Assembly (NCBI GenBank): GCA_934157035.1
Contig: CAKPHG010000008.1
Coordinates: 1-43,989 of the forward strand
Length of the DNA stretch: 43,989 nucleotides
Direction: 5' to 3'
From: an uncultured Clostridia bacterium
GTDB taxonomy: Bacteria; Bacillota; Clostridia; TANB77; CAG-508
Under the pieces are notes generated by a model. The model made no database searches and was not told the DNA's origin. It saw only the letters and a program-made list of their open reading frames with translations. This document shows, one piece after another, positions 7,262 to 15,746 of the stretch; the first letter of the stretch is position 1; each line of letters opens with the position of its first letter. Made by a program: the position numbers and the translations under genes.

Positions 7262-7974
7262 TCTTCTACCTCCTTAGCATATCTTTGTTGTAATAAGTTT
7301 TTTCTATTGTTATATGCTGATATTTTTACTTTATTTTCTTTGCTCAATTCTACTGTTTTTCCAATCTTTTTGCAAGTATCTATAAATCCGCTATTTTTTA
7401 AATTAAGAGCACTTGTTAAATATGTTTGGTTTCCTATTACTTTTACTACAAATGGAGAAACAGTTCTGTCTGTATTTATTAATATTGCTCCATTTACTTC
7501 TACTATTTCTGTCATATTCAAAATTCTATTATCATTTATAGAAATAGCTTCTGCTCCTGCTAATTTTAATTCATTTACTAGTGTACGTAAATCACTTGCT
7601 TCTATTGACTTTTCGTCATTGTCTTTTAATGTTATTATTACACCTTGACCTGTTATATCTGTTCTTCCTACTAATAAATTAGTTTGTTCCAATTCTTCTT
7701 CTAATAGTTCAGATGTTTGATCATTTGATTCTATTTTTTTCTTATATTCTTCTATTTTACTATCAGTTTCAACTAGTTTTTCTTCTATTTCTTCATATTT
7801 TGTTTTCCAATTAGATAGCATTGTTTGAAGTTCTTCTTCTCTTGCTGTTTCTATTCCAGTTATGTTCGTTTCTTCTACTGTCTTAAATTGTGCACACATA
7901 ACTGCTACTAAGATTATACATATTAGTCCTAATATTATCGAAATAGTAACTTTACTTTTCTTCAAATTTATCAC
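7258..7974 (-). CDS. DUF881 protein, YlxX/YlxW-like
   Basis: Second of two tandem DUF881 paralogues, in the position of ylxX in B. subtilis. A single N-terminal membrane helix (residues 8-28) is followed by a coiled coil rich in Glu/Lys (about 40-95) and the DUF881 domain. The domain shows GQGVIITLKD, the DLRTLVNELKLAGAEAISIN block, and SPFVVKVIG. The bulk is predicted outside the membrane. It is separated by five bases from the upstream paralogue and overlaps sbp by four. Function is unknown; conserved placement between divIB and ftsA points to septum or envelope work. Confidence 0.88.
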   Translation of the reverse strand: MINLKKSKVTISIILGLICIILVAVMCAQFKTVEETNITGIETAREEELQTMLSNWKTKYEEIEEKLVETDSKIEEYKKKIESNDQTSELLEEELEQTNLLVGRTDITGQGVIITLKDNDEKSIEASDLRTLVNELKLAGAEAISINDNRILNMTEIVEVNGAILINTDRTVSPFVVKVIGNQTYLTSALNLKNSGFIDTCKKIGKTVELSKENKVKISAYNNRKNLLQQRYAKEVEE

Positions 7975-7979
7975 CTCTA

Positions 7980-8714
7980 TTATTTTTGTACATTCATATA
8001 TTTAGCAGATATTACACCTGTATATTTTGGTATTTCTACCGAATTTACTTTTTTTATACTTACAACAATTCCCTTTTCTTTTAATAGTTCTATATATCCA
8101 CCTGGTCTATCTACTCCTGCTAAACTCTCTGGAAATCCTATTGCTTTTATAACAAAAGGTGATGTTATTCTTTCATCGTTTACTTGTATTACGTTTCCAA
8201 TACATGTTATTGCCGTTGTATTTACAAGTCTTTGTCCATTTATAGAAATTGCCTCTGCTCCAGCATTTTTTAGTTCATTTACTATGAATCTTAAATCTGC
8301 ATCGTGTACTATATGACTAGATATATCTTCAAATATACCTATATTCTCCCTTGTTGCATTTGGATCATCTTTAATTGTTATTTCTACTCCTTGTCCAACT
8401 AAATTAGTTATTCCTAATAAATTATTGTTCAGGCTTATTTGTTTTTCTTTTTCAGAAGCACCTGTATCATCCTTTGTAGCTTCCTCTCTTATTTTTGCCA
8501 AGTTTTTTTCTGCCAAATCTAATCTTTCTGAAATATTATCATATTTTTCCTTCCATTTTAAAACTTCATCTCTTAAACTATTTTCTGTAAAGGTCTTAGC
8601 TACTGTTTTATTACTATTTTCAATTGTTTTTATTTGAACGCAAATACATATTGTTAACACTAAACAAACTATTCCTAATATTATTGCAATTTTCTTCTTG
8701 TCCACTTTCTTCAC
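7980..8714 (-). CDS. DUF881 protein, YlxW-like
   Basis: First of two tandem DUF881 paralogues. An N-terminal membrane helix (about 9-27) precedes a coiled-coil stretch (45-95) and the DUF881 core: GQGVEITIKDDP, DLRFIVNELKNAGAEAISIN, SPFVIKAIG. It carries an insert (IGIFEDISSHIVHD) that its neighbour lacks. Four bases separate it from divIB, so it is in the same operon. The pair probably arose by duplication long ago, since B. subtilis has the same two genes. Confidence 0.88.
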   Translation of the reverse strand: MKKVDKKKIAIILGIVCLVLTICICVQIKTIENSNKTVAKTFTENSLRDEVLKWKEKYDNISERLDLAEKNLAKIREEATKDDTGASEKEKQISLNNNLLGITNLVGQGVEITIKDDPNATRENIGIFEDISSHIVHDADLRFIVNELKNAGAEAISINGQRLVNTTAITCIGNVIQVNDERITSPFVIKAIGFPESLAGVDRPGGYIELLKEKGIVVSIKKVNSVEIPKYTGVISAKYMNVQK

Positions 8715-8718
8715 TCCT

Positions 8719-9774
8719 TTATACTCTCTGTCTAAATATTGGATTTTCTTTATTTAAGTCCATATTTACAAATATCTCGCCTTGTTTTCCTTCTACCTTT
8801 TCTAATATTGCCTTTATTGTTAATATTTTTGTATTTAAATTAGAGTCATCTCCTAAATGAGCTGTTATTTCTTTTTCCTCAAATATTAATTGTATATTTT
8901 TTTCGTTTTCTATGTTTATTCTAGTTATTATACTGTTTAATTCGTTATCTTTTGCTACTTGCATTATCTTTTCAATTATTACTAATTTCTTTAAATCTTC
9001 TATACAAAGTCTATTTCCAACTGTAAGATTTTCTGTTGATGTCTCTGTTCCTTGTAATATTGGTAATTCAGCTTTTTCACTAGATACTTCTAGAATATAT
9101 CCATTTTTATTTATAGTTATATAACTACTTGCGTATTCTAATAAGTATTCTGGTTTTCTTTCTTCAATTTGTATTATAATGTCTGAAGGTAACTTTCTAC
9201 TTATTTTTACGCTTTCTATATATACATTTTCTTTGATGTTTTGTTTTGTCTTTCCTTTGTTAATTTTAAAAGTATTTTGACCTTTTTGTATTTTTGATAA
9301 GCTTATTATTTGTTCTTTTGTAAGTAATTCGTTTCCATTTACTTGTATATTTTTTATATTAAATAGTGGTGAAAACATTGCACATATTACTAATATTATA
9401 AATAATGATAATATGGCTATAAATTTTACTATACATTTATTTATCTTTCTTTTCTTTTTAATTTTTTTATTTGATTGTTCAATTTTCTTTTCTTTTTCTA
9501 AACTTATTTTTCTATTTTTATTTTCTTCTTTTCTTTTTGGTTTCTTTGCTATTTTTTGTTTTACATACTCTTTCTCATTTTCTCTTTTTGTCTTTTTGGT
9601 AGATTTATCTTTATTTTTTATTTTATTTTTCTTTACCTTTTTATTTGTTTTTTTTGCAGGTTCATTTACTTTAGTTACTCCAATAACAATTTCATTATCA
9701 AAAGAAAATTTATCATCATCAATATTTGGATTCTTTTTTATATTTTTACTTCTTTTCACCACTTTTTTAGACAT
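8719..9774 (-). CDS. divIB: Cell division protein DivIB/FtsQ
   Basis: Bitopic divisome protein that bridges early and late division proteins. The unusually long cytoplasmic N-terminus (about 110 residues) is almost pure Lys/Asn/Glu. One membrane helix follows (FIAILSLFIILVICAMF, about 114-130). The POTRA domain begins at NIKNIQVNGNELLTKEQI, and the beta domain includes VYIESVKISRKLPSDIIIQI. The length of 351 exceeds many FtsQ proteins because of the basic tail. The ATG at 9774 is 31 bases from the only good Shine-Dalgarno (AAAGGAGG), with a 9-bp hairpin between, so translation may depend on that fold. It lies between murA and the DUF881 pair, as in B. subtilis. Confidence 0.92.
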   Translation of the reverse strand: MSKKVVKRSKNIKKNPNIDDDKFSFDNEIVIGVTKVNEPAKKTNKKVKKNKIKNKDKSTKKTKRENEKEYVKQKIAKKPKRKEENKNRKISLEKEKKIEQSNKKIKKKRKINKCIVKFIAILSLFIILVICAMFSPLFNIKNIQVNGNELLTKEQIISLSKIQKGQNTFKINKGKTKQNIKENVYIESVKISRKLPSDIIIQIEERKPEYLLEYASSYITINKNGYILEVSSEKAELPILQGTETSTENLTVGNRLCIEDLKKLVIIEKIMQVAKDNELNSIITRINIENEKNIQLIFEEKEITAHLGDDSNLNTKILTIKAILEKVEGKQGEIFVNMDLNKENPIFRQRV

Positions 9775-9780
9775 ATATTG

Positions 9781-9813
9781 TATGTTAGATTTTCTTCTAA
9801 CATATCCTCCTTT
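9781..9813 (-). promoter_or_regulatory. Structure-bridged ribosome binding site of divIB
   Basis: On the minus strand the order is AAAGGAGG (9813-9806), one base, a perfect 9-bp hairpin (9804-9796 pairing with 9789-9781, 6-base loop), six bases, then ATG. Unfolded, the Shine-Dalgarno is 31 bases from the start, too far to work. Folded, it is seven bases away, the ideal spacing. Confidence 0.65.
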
Positions 9814-9828
9814 CTTTTGTTAATTTTG

Positions 9829-11085
9829 CTATTTATCATTTACTAATTTTATATTTGCTCCTAATCCTTTTAATTTCTGCTCTATTTTTTCATAGCCTCT
9901 TTGTATATATTCGATTCCATTTATATATGTTGTTCCTTTAGTTGTAAGTGCTGCTAATATTAGTGCTGCTCCTCCTCGTAAATCGTAACTTTCTACTTTA
10001 TTAGCATTTAGTTTTCTTACTCCTTTTATAACTGCCATTTTTCCTTCTATTTGAATTTTTGCTCCCATTTTATTTAGTTCCATAGTGTATTTGTATCTAT
10101 TTTCAAAAATATTTTCTACTATAGTTGATGTTCCTTTTGCTATGCTTAACATACTTCCAAATATTGATTGCATATCTGTTGGAAATCCTGGATATGGCAT
10201 AGTTTTTATATCTATTGCTTTTAATCTTTTTGGTGCTTCTATATAAATTTCTTTTTCACTTGCTTCTATTTTACAACCACATTCTTCTAGCTTATGAATA
10301 ATTGGAGTTATATGCTCTGGCTTTGCGTTTAATATTTTAGCTTTTCCGCCTGTAGCAGCTACCATACATAAATATGTACCCGCTTCTATCCTATCTGGCA
10401 TTACCTTATAGCCTACTTCTTTTAATGATTTAACTCCTGTTATTTTTATTAAATTTGTTCCTGCTCCTTCTATTTTAGCACCCATTTTGTTTAGAAATTT
10501 TGCTAAATCTTCTATTTCCGGTTCCATTGCGGAATTATTTATAGTTGTTACCCCCTCTGCTAATACTGTTGCTAAAATAATATTTTCTGTTGCACCTACA
10601 CTTGGAAAATCTAAGTCTATTTCTGTTCCTATTATTTTATCACAACTGCAGTGTATAAATCCACCCTTTTCTTCAATATTTATTCCTAATTTTTTAAACG
10701 CTGCTAAATGTAAGTCTATTGGTCTTGCTCCTATTTCACATCCACCTGGATATGAAAATGTTGCTTCTTTAAATCTGCCAATTATCGCTCCTGCCATAAT
10801 AACTGTGGATCTCATTTGTTTCATCATGTCTTCTGGAATTTCTTTTTTATTCATTTGTTTTGTATCAATTTCTATTTTATCACGATTTTTCTTAACTTTG
10901 CAACCTAAAAGCCTTAAAATTTTCAATGTTATTTGTGTATCATGTATGTTTGGTACATTATATAGTTTTGTTTGTTTTCCACTTAATATAGTTCCCGCTA
11001 TTATTGGAAGAGAAGCATTTTTTGAACCAGATATTGTTACTGTTCCTTCTAATCTTTTTCCCCCTTCTATTATGTAGTTTTGCAT
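9829..11085 (-). CDS. murA: UDP-GlcNAc 1-carboxyvinyltransferase MurA
   Basis: Transfers enolpyruvate from PEP to UDP-GlcNAc, the first committed step of peptidoglycan synthesis, in the cytoplasm. The N-terminal GSKNASLPIIAGTIL is the substrate-binding start. The catalytic cysteine is visible at residue 116 in YPGGCEIGARPIDLH, so fosfomycin sensitivity is expected. The C-terminal half has YPGFPTDMQSIF and DLRGGAALILAAL. The 418-residue length is typical. GGGGAG precedes the ATG. It heads the run murA-divIB-DUF881-DUF881-sbp-ftsA-ftsZ. B. subtilis has murB before divIB; here murA occupies that slot. Confidence 0.97.
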   Translation of the reverse strand: MQNYIIEGGKRLEGTVTISGSKNASLPIIAGTILSGKQTKLYNVPNIHDTQITLKILRLLGCKVKKNRDKIEIDTKQMNKKEIPEDMMKQMRSTVIMAGAIIGRFKEATFSYPGGCEIGARPIDLHLAAFKKLGINIEEKGGFIHCSCDKIIGTEIDLDFPSVGATENIILATVLAEGVTTINNSAMEPEIEDLAKFLNKMGAKIEGAGTNLIKITGVKSLKEVGYKVMPDRIEAGTYLCMVAATGGKAKILNAKPEHITPIIHKLEECGCKIEASEKEIYIEAPKRLKAIDIKTMPYPGFPTDMQSIFGSMLSIAKGTSTIVENIFENRYKYTMELNKMGAKIQIEGKMAVIKGVRKLNANKVESYDLRGGAALILAALTTKGTTYINGIEYIQRGYEKIEQKLKGLGANIKLVNDK

Positions 11086-11182
11086 GTTTTTCTCCCCTTT
11101 CTTATAAAATTATTTTGCTATATATTATGTTGCATTTAAAAAAAGAGTGAAAAATAGACATTTGTAATTTTTATATAAAAAA

Positions 11183-11215
11183 GCAAGCAATTTACTCTTC
11201 ATATAAAATGCTTGC
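11183..11215 (-). terminator. Terminator of the yqeK-like gene
   Basis: GCAAGCA pairs with TGCTTGC (arms 11209-11215 and 11183-11189) and is followed on the minus strand by a run of six T. It closes the topB-patatin-yqeK group before murA. Confidence 0.8.
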
Positions 11216-11230
11216 CTTTACTATTTTAAA

Positions 11231-11806
11231 CTATTTCATTTTCTCAATTATCTCATTTCTTACATTTATTGTATTTGGATGAATAACTTTCTTTTTTTCA
11301 ATCATTTTAGGTAAAGTATAATAATCTATATCATATAATATAAATTCATCCAAACTTTCACACTGATTAAATCTTTCCCTTAAAACTTCTGCTTCTGGGT
11401 AATTTCTACTATTTTCTATTTTATCGGCTACATATACTATTTTGCCTAATAAAGTCATATTTGTAATTCCTGTAGTATGATAATGTATTGCTCTACACAT
11501 TTCGTCTGTAAATCCATATTTTTTCTTTACTATATCTGCTCCTATTATTCCATGTAATACACTTGTGCACATTTTATCATCTTTGCTTAATTCTATATTA
11601 TTCTCTTTTGCATATTTATAATACTCCTCTACTGTCATTTCTTTTGCAATATCATGCGTAAGTGCTGTTAATGCTGATTCTTCTTCATCTTCTCCATATC
11701 TTTTTGCAAGTTCTATTGCTTTTTCCATTGCACCTATTGAATGAATATATCTTTTCTCACTTAATATTTGTTTTAAATCTTCTTTTATTTTCTCTATGTT
11801 CTCCAT
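11231..11806 (-). CDS. yqeK: YqeK-type HD hydrolase (probable Ap4A hydrolase)
   Basis: HD-superfamily metallohydrolase; YqeK members split diadenosine tetraphosphate symmetrically into two ADP. The metal ligands appear in order: H22 (YIHSIGAMEKA), H51-D52 (ALTHDIAKE), H in VLHGIIGADI, and the YHTTG motif in IHYHTTGITNM. The later VYVADKIENSRNYPE block is typical of the family. The 191-residue length is normal. In Firmicutes yqeK often follows nadD; no nadD is present here. It lies 49 bases after the patatin gene in the same direction. The general HD fold is certain; the exact substrate is inferred. Confidence 0.85.
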   Translation of the reverse strand: MENIEKIKEDLKQILSEKRYIHSIGAMEKAIELAKRYGEDEEESALTALTHDIAKEMTVEEYYKYAKENNIELSKDDKMCTSVLHGIIGADIVKKKYGFTDEMCRAIHYHTTGITNMTLLGKIVYVADKIENSRNYPEAEVLRERFNQCESLDEFILYDIDYYTLPKMIEKKKVIHPNTINVRNEIIEKMK

Positions 11807-11855
11807 TTATGTATTTTCCTCTTTCATATTAGCTAAATTCTTATTTTCACTTGAG

Positions 11856-12692
11856 CTATTCATTTAACATTTTCTTAACTTCATTTATTTTAGTTAGCAT
11901 TGTTATATATCCTGCATTATAGCAATAATTTATTTTTTTAATATCAAACACACTTGCTTCTGATACATCTAAATCTACTACCAAATCACTTGCATGCAAT
12001 GCTTCTTGGCTTCTTGCTTCAAATAATAAATCTATAGATTTAAATGCTATTTCATATATATTTTTAGGATCATAATTTAAAGCTGTTGCAAATTTTAATG
12101 TTAATACTTTATCTACTCCCAATTTTTTTACTTCGTCTGCAGGAACATTGTCTAATATTCCTCCATCTACAAATTTATGTCCTTTATACATACATGGTGC
12201 AAATACTCCAGGGTAACTACTGCTTGCTCTAGCAGCTTTACTAATTGGTGCATCTTTTATGTAATAATCTCCTTCTATATCTGCATTTGTAAATACATAT
12301 TTTTTGCACTCTACTATATCTACTGTAGGTATAGCTATTGGCATTTCTATATCTTTTATATTTTTATATCCTTTTTCTTTAGCACATTCATTTATTGCTA
12401 TTTCTATATTTTCACCTGAAAATAGTCCATCACCTAATAATCTTCTTGATGTTTTTAAGTTTCCTGCAAAGTATTTTGGATCTGCTCTCATTATTCCCTT
12501 TGCAAAATATTTGAATATTTCTAACATCTTTTCTGTTGAATACCCCATCGCATATAAACTTGAAACAATACTTCCTATACTTGTTCCTGCTACTGCATCT
12601 ATTTTTATTCCATTTTCTTCTAATGCCTTTATTGCACCTATATGTGCAGCACCTTTTACTCCTCCACCTGCTAATGCTAAACCTAACTTCAT
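11856..12692 (-). CDS. Patatin-like phospholipase (RssA/YchK-like)
   Basis: Serine acyl-hydrolase of the patatin family. It has the oxyanion loop GGGVKGAAHIG (residues 9-19), the nucleophile elbow GTSIGS with Ser38, and the catalytic Asp176 in the DGG motif (KFVDGGILDNVPADE). The Ser-Asp dyad is complete, so the enzyme is probably active. At 278 residues it is a compact bacterial type with no signal peptide, so it is cytoplasmic or peripheral. Substrate is unknown. It follows topB closely (about 60 bases) and is probably cotranscribed with it. Confidence 0.9.
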   Translation of the reverse strand: MKLGLALAGGGVKGAAHIGAIKALEENGIKIDAVAGTSIGSIVSSLYAMGYSTEKMLEIFKYFAKGIMRADPKYFAGNLKTSRRLLGDGLFSGENIEIAINECAKEKGYKNIKDIEMPIAIPTVDIVECKKYVFTNADIEGDYYIKDAPISKAARASSSYPGVFAPCMYKGHKFVDGGILDNVPADEVKKLGVDKVLTLKFATALNYDPKNIYEIAFKSIDLLFEARSQEALHASDLVVDLDVSEASVFDIKKINYCYNAGYITMLTKINEVKKMLNE

Positions 12693-12752
12693 TTTACAAC
12701 ACCACCTAATTTTTCTACTTATAAATTTTTTTTCACTTTGTATATAATCTAT

Positions 12753-14714
12753 TTAATATTTAACAACAAGTTTATCGAATTTTCCATTTATATATGCCTC
12801 TAATTTTTGCATAAATTCTTGAGAACCTATTTCTTTTTTTGCCACCATATCTAATCCCTTTTCCCAACTTGCTGTCAGCTTTGGATTTAACATGTCTGGC
12901 ATAGAAGATAGTACAACATCATAAATTACTTCTCCCTTTTTAGTTGGAGTTATTATTTGTGTTTTATTATTTATTTGTATATATGCTATTTTTTCTAGTT
13001 TTTTTATAATTTCTGCTCTTGTTGCACTTGTACCTATTCCTGCACCTTTTATTTGCTCTCTTAATTCTTCGTCTTCTATTAATTTTCCTGCGTTCTCCAT
13101 TGCTAAAATCATTGAACCTGAATTATATCTTGTTGGAGGATTTGTTTCAGATTCTTTAGTTTCATAATTTATGACATTTATTTCTTGACCTTTTTTTAAA
13201 TTGTTTAAAACATCTAAATTATTTGCTTCTTCTTTCTCATCTTCCTGTTTGTTTTCCACATTTTCTTCTTCGTTTGTGGATTTCTTTTCTTTATTCTTTG
13301 GTTTTAGTACATCTAAATATCCTGTTCTTGTACAAACCTTTCCATTTGCACTAAATATTTCCTCTTCTACTTTTATAGTTACAGATATTTTATTAAACTC
13401 TGCTTCTGGGTAAAATATTGCTAAAAATCTTTTTACTATTAGTTTATATACTTCTTTGTGTAGATCTTTCAATTTATCATAGTTTTCAAAACCTTGTCCT
13501 GTTGGAATTATTGCATAATGGTCTGTTATTTTGCTATCATTTACATATTTTGTTTTTACTAAGTCTGTAGAATACTTTTCTTCTGCCATTTGTTTTAAGT
13601 ATCCTTGCACCTCTTCGTCTTTAAATCCTTTTGCTAAACCATTTAAGTTTTTAGAAATGACTTTTGCAACCGCCGTAGATATAACTCTAGCATCTGTTCT
13701 TGGATATGTAACTAATTTTTGCTCATATAGATTTTGTATTATTTCTAGTGTTTCATCTGGTTTTATTTTAAAACGTTTTGTACATTCATTTTGTACTTCT
13801 GCTAAGTTAAATAGTAATGGTGCTTTTTCTTTTTGTTTTTGCTTTTTAACTTCTTCTACAACCGCTTTTTTGTCTTTTAAGCTTACTATGAATTCTTTTG
13901 CATCTTCTATTTTTTTGAATCCTGAATCATTATATAATTTTGGTGATTCAAACATTTTAGACTTTTCATTTACTTTCCACTCGGCATTAAAGTTTGCTTC
14001 TTCTTCTCCAAAATTTCCTACAATTTTATAAAATGGTGTTTTAACAAAATTTCTAATTTCTCTTTCTCTCGATACTACCATTCCTAAAACACATGTCATT
14101 ACACGTCCAACAGAAATAGAGGCTCTTTCTTCCTCTATCTCCTTTGCTACTCTTCTCCCATATATTATAGAAAGTAATCTTGAAAAATTAATTCCTATTA
14201 AATAGTCTTCTTTTGCTCTTAAATATGCTGAATCTGACAAGCTATCATATTCTGACTGGTCTTTTGCTTCTTTTATTCCTCTTAAAATTTCCTCTTCTGT
14301 TTGTGAATCTATCCAAACTCTTTTTATTTTTGCGTTTGGATTTGGTTTTGCCATCATAAATACTAATCTTTGTATGTATTCTCCTTCACGCCCAGAGTCT
14401 CCTGCATTATAAATTTCTTCTACATCTTGCCTTTGTAATAATGATTTTACTATATTAAATTGTTTTTCTACATTTTTTATAATTTCATATTTCCATTCTT
14501 TTGGAATAAATGGAAGTGTATCTAGTCTCCATACTTTTAAGTTTTCATCGTATTTTTCAGGATATGACATTGTAACTAGGTGACCTACACACCATGTTAT
14601 AATCCATTCTTCTGATTCTAAATATCCATCTTTTCTTGTTGCATTTATTTTTAACGCTTTTGAAAATTCCATAGCCACAGATGGCTTTTCTGTAATCAAT
14701 AATTTTTTTGGCAT
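12753..14714 (-). CDS. topB: Type IA DNA topoisomerase, TopB-like
   Basis: Type IA topoisomerase that passes single DNA strands, resolving replication and recombination intermediates. The Toprim domain starts with LLITEKPSVAMEFSKAL, and the active-site tyrosine lies in LVTYPRTDARVIS. Other family blocks are INFSRLLSIIYGR, the GRVMT motif and GIGTSATRAEIIKKL. In the Toprim DxD position the sequence is AGDSGREGEYIQRLV: the second acidic residue (108) is glycine, a variant I have seen in clostridial topoisomerase III-like proteins. There is no zinc-finger tail, unlike topA at 33.7 kb. An ATG at 14723 overlaps the ribosome site AAAGGA; the ATG at 14714 is properly spaced, giving 653 residues. Confidence 0.92.
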   Translation of the reverse strand: MPKKLLITEKPSVAMEFSKALKINATRKDGYLESEEWIITWCVGHLVTMSYPEKYDENLKVWRLDTLPFIPKEWKYEIIKNVEKQFNIVKSLLQRQDVEEIYNAGDSGREGEYIQRLVFMMAKPNPNAKIKRVWIDSQTEEEILRGIKEAKDQSEYDSLSDSAYLRAKEDYLIGINFSRLLSIIYGRRVAKEIEEERASISVGRVMTCVLGMVVSREREIRNFVKTPFYKIVGNFGEEEANFNAEWKVNEKSKMFESPKLYNDSGFKKIEDAKEFIVSLKDKKAVVEEVKKQKQKEKAPLLFNLAEVQNECTKRFKIKPDETLEIIQNLYEQKLVTYPRTDARVISTAVAKVISKNLNGLAKGFKDEEVQGYLKQMAEEKYSTDLVKTKYVNDSKITDHYAIIPTGQGFENYDKLKDLHKEVYKLIVKRFLAIFYPEAEFNKISVTIKVEEEIFSANGKVCTRTGYLDVLKPKNKEKKSTNEEENVENKQEDEKEEANNLDVLNNLKKGQEINVINYETKESETNPPTRYNSGSMILAMENAGKLIEDEELREQIKGAGIGTSATRAEIIKKLEKIAYIQINNKTQIITPTKKGEVIYDVVLSSMPDMLNPKLTASWEKGLDMVAKKEIGSQEFMQKLEAYINGKFDKLVVKY

Positions 14715-14740
14715 TTTTAACATCCTTTGCTATTACAAAT

Positions 14741-14769
14741 TGTGTGCCAATTTTTTATGTTGGCACACA
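14741..14769 (-). other. Hairpin between RsiV-like gene and topB
   Basis: A perfect 10-bp inverted repeat (TGTGTGCCAA at 14741-14750 and TTGGCACACA at 14760-14769) with a 9-base loop. It lies directly after the RsiV-like stop and just before the topB ribosome site. No U-run follows in either direction, so it may be a weak terminator, an mRNA end stabiliser or an operator. Confidence 0.6.
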
Positions 14770-14774
14770 TATTA

Positions 14775-15623
14775 TTATACTTTTATTATATCAATTTCTG
14801 ATGTAAAGTTTGAATTTCCGTATGGATATATAATATATATTTGTCCATCTAATCCTATAAAGAAATGATTTACATTATCTGTTACATACATTGCGTTGTT
14901 TAAGTCTCTTTTATATATATTTTGAGAAAGTGCTGTTGAAATAGCTTCTGCATTTTTGTTAGCCTCTTTTATTACTTTTTCTATTTTGCTATTTACTTTT
15001 GTGGTATCTATTTGTCTAGCATTTAAAATATCATTTAATAATACTTTTTGACCTGTTTTTATATCATAGTTATATGTTTGTACTATTATTCTTTGAGGAT
15101 TTTCACCTTCTTTTAATGTAGATTTAATAACTAGTGATAAAATATTGTCATTTAAATATGCTACATATTCTACATTATATATAGTATATTCTGTTGAATT
15201 GGTTAATATTTGACTTCCTTTATTTGCAAATACTGTTTGTGTTGTTCTATTGAATTCTTCTCCGACTTCTCCTTGTACATTAAATACAGGTAAATTAATA
15301 TCTACACTATATTTTCCATCTTTTTCATCTTTAACATTATAAGCTGCATAAATTATATCTTTGCTTTCTAATCCAGCTATTTTTGTAATACCAGTAATAT
15401 CATATCCTTGGTCATCAAATGAATTGTTAAATAGAGAATTAAACTCTGCTTTTAAAGTTTCTGCATCTTCTATTTTATCCTCTACATTATCTTGATCTAT
15501 TGTATTATTATTAATTGTGTTTTGTTTTTTATTTGGTTTAAATATTTGGTAATAAACTCCAATTATAATTGATATAACGCAAATTATTATTATAGCTATA
15601 TATAGTAAATTTCTTTTATTCAT
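14775..15623 (-). CDS. Membrane-anchored DUF3298/RsiV-like protein
   Basis: A 282-residue protein with one N-terminal membrane helix (LLYIAIIIICVISIIIGVYY, 5-24), a low-complexity Asn/Asp linker (30-50) and an extracytoplasmic domain. The domain resembles the DUF4163-DUF3298 architecture of RsiV and PdaC (KYSVDINLPVFNV, then YNYDIKTGQKVLLNDIL, ending in FFIGLDGQIYIIYPYG). RsiV is an anti-sigma factor that binds lysozyme. This protein has no cytoplasmic anti-sigma domain and no adjacent sigma gene, so an envelope-sensing or wall-binding role is more likely. It sits alone between the tuf terminator and topB. Confidence 0.7.
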   Translation of the reverse strand: MNKRNLLYIAIIIICVISIIIGVYYQIFKPNKKQNTINNNTIDQDNVEDKIEDAETLKAEFNSLFNNSFDDQGYDITGITKIAGLESKDIIYAAYNVKDEKDGKYSVDINLPVFNVQGEVGEEFNRTTQTVFANKGSQILTNSTEYTIYNVEYVAYLNDNILSLVIKSTLKEGENPQRIIVQTYNYDIKTGQKVLLNDILNARQIDTTKVNSKIEKVIKEANKNAEAISTALSQNIYKRDLNNAMYVTDNVNHFFIGLDGQIYIIYPYGNSNFTSEIDIIKV

Positions 15624-15707
15624 AAGACTTCACCTTTCAAATTTTATTTTCTACATTATACCATTTGTTTTTTTTCAATGCAATACACAATTATTATATA
15701 ACAAAAT

Positions 15708-15734
15708 AAAAAGGTATGTAAAACATACCTTTTT
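15708..15734 (-). terminator. str operon (tuf) terminator
   Basis: A 12-bp perfect inverted repeat (15708-15719 and 15723-15734) with a 3-base loop and A/T-run flanks, directly after the tuf stop. Confidence 0.92.
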
Positions 15735-15746
15735 TATTTATATTAA

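Noticed and set aside
14741..14769. Intrinsic terminator after the RsiV-like gene
   Set aside because: The stem is perfect but neither strand has a U-run; listed as a hairpin of unknown role.
14775..15623. True RsiV anti-sigma factor
   Set aside because: No cytoplasmic anti-sigma domain and no adjacent ECF sigma gene.
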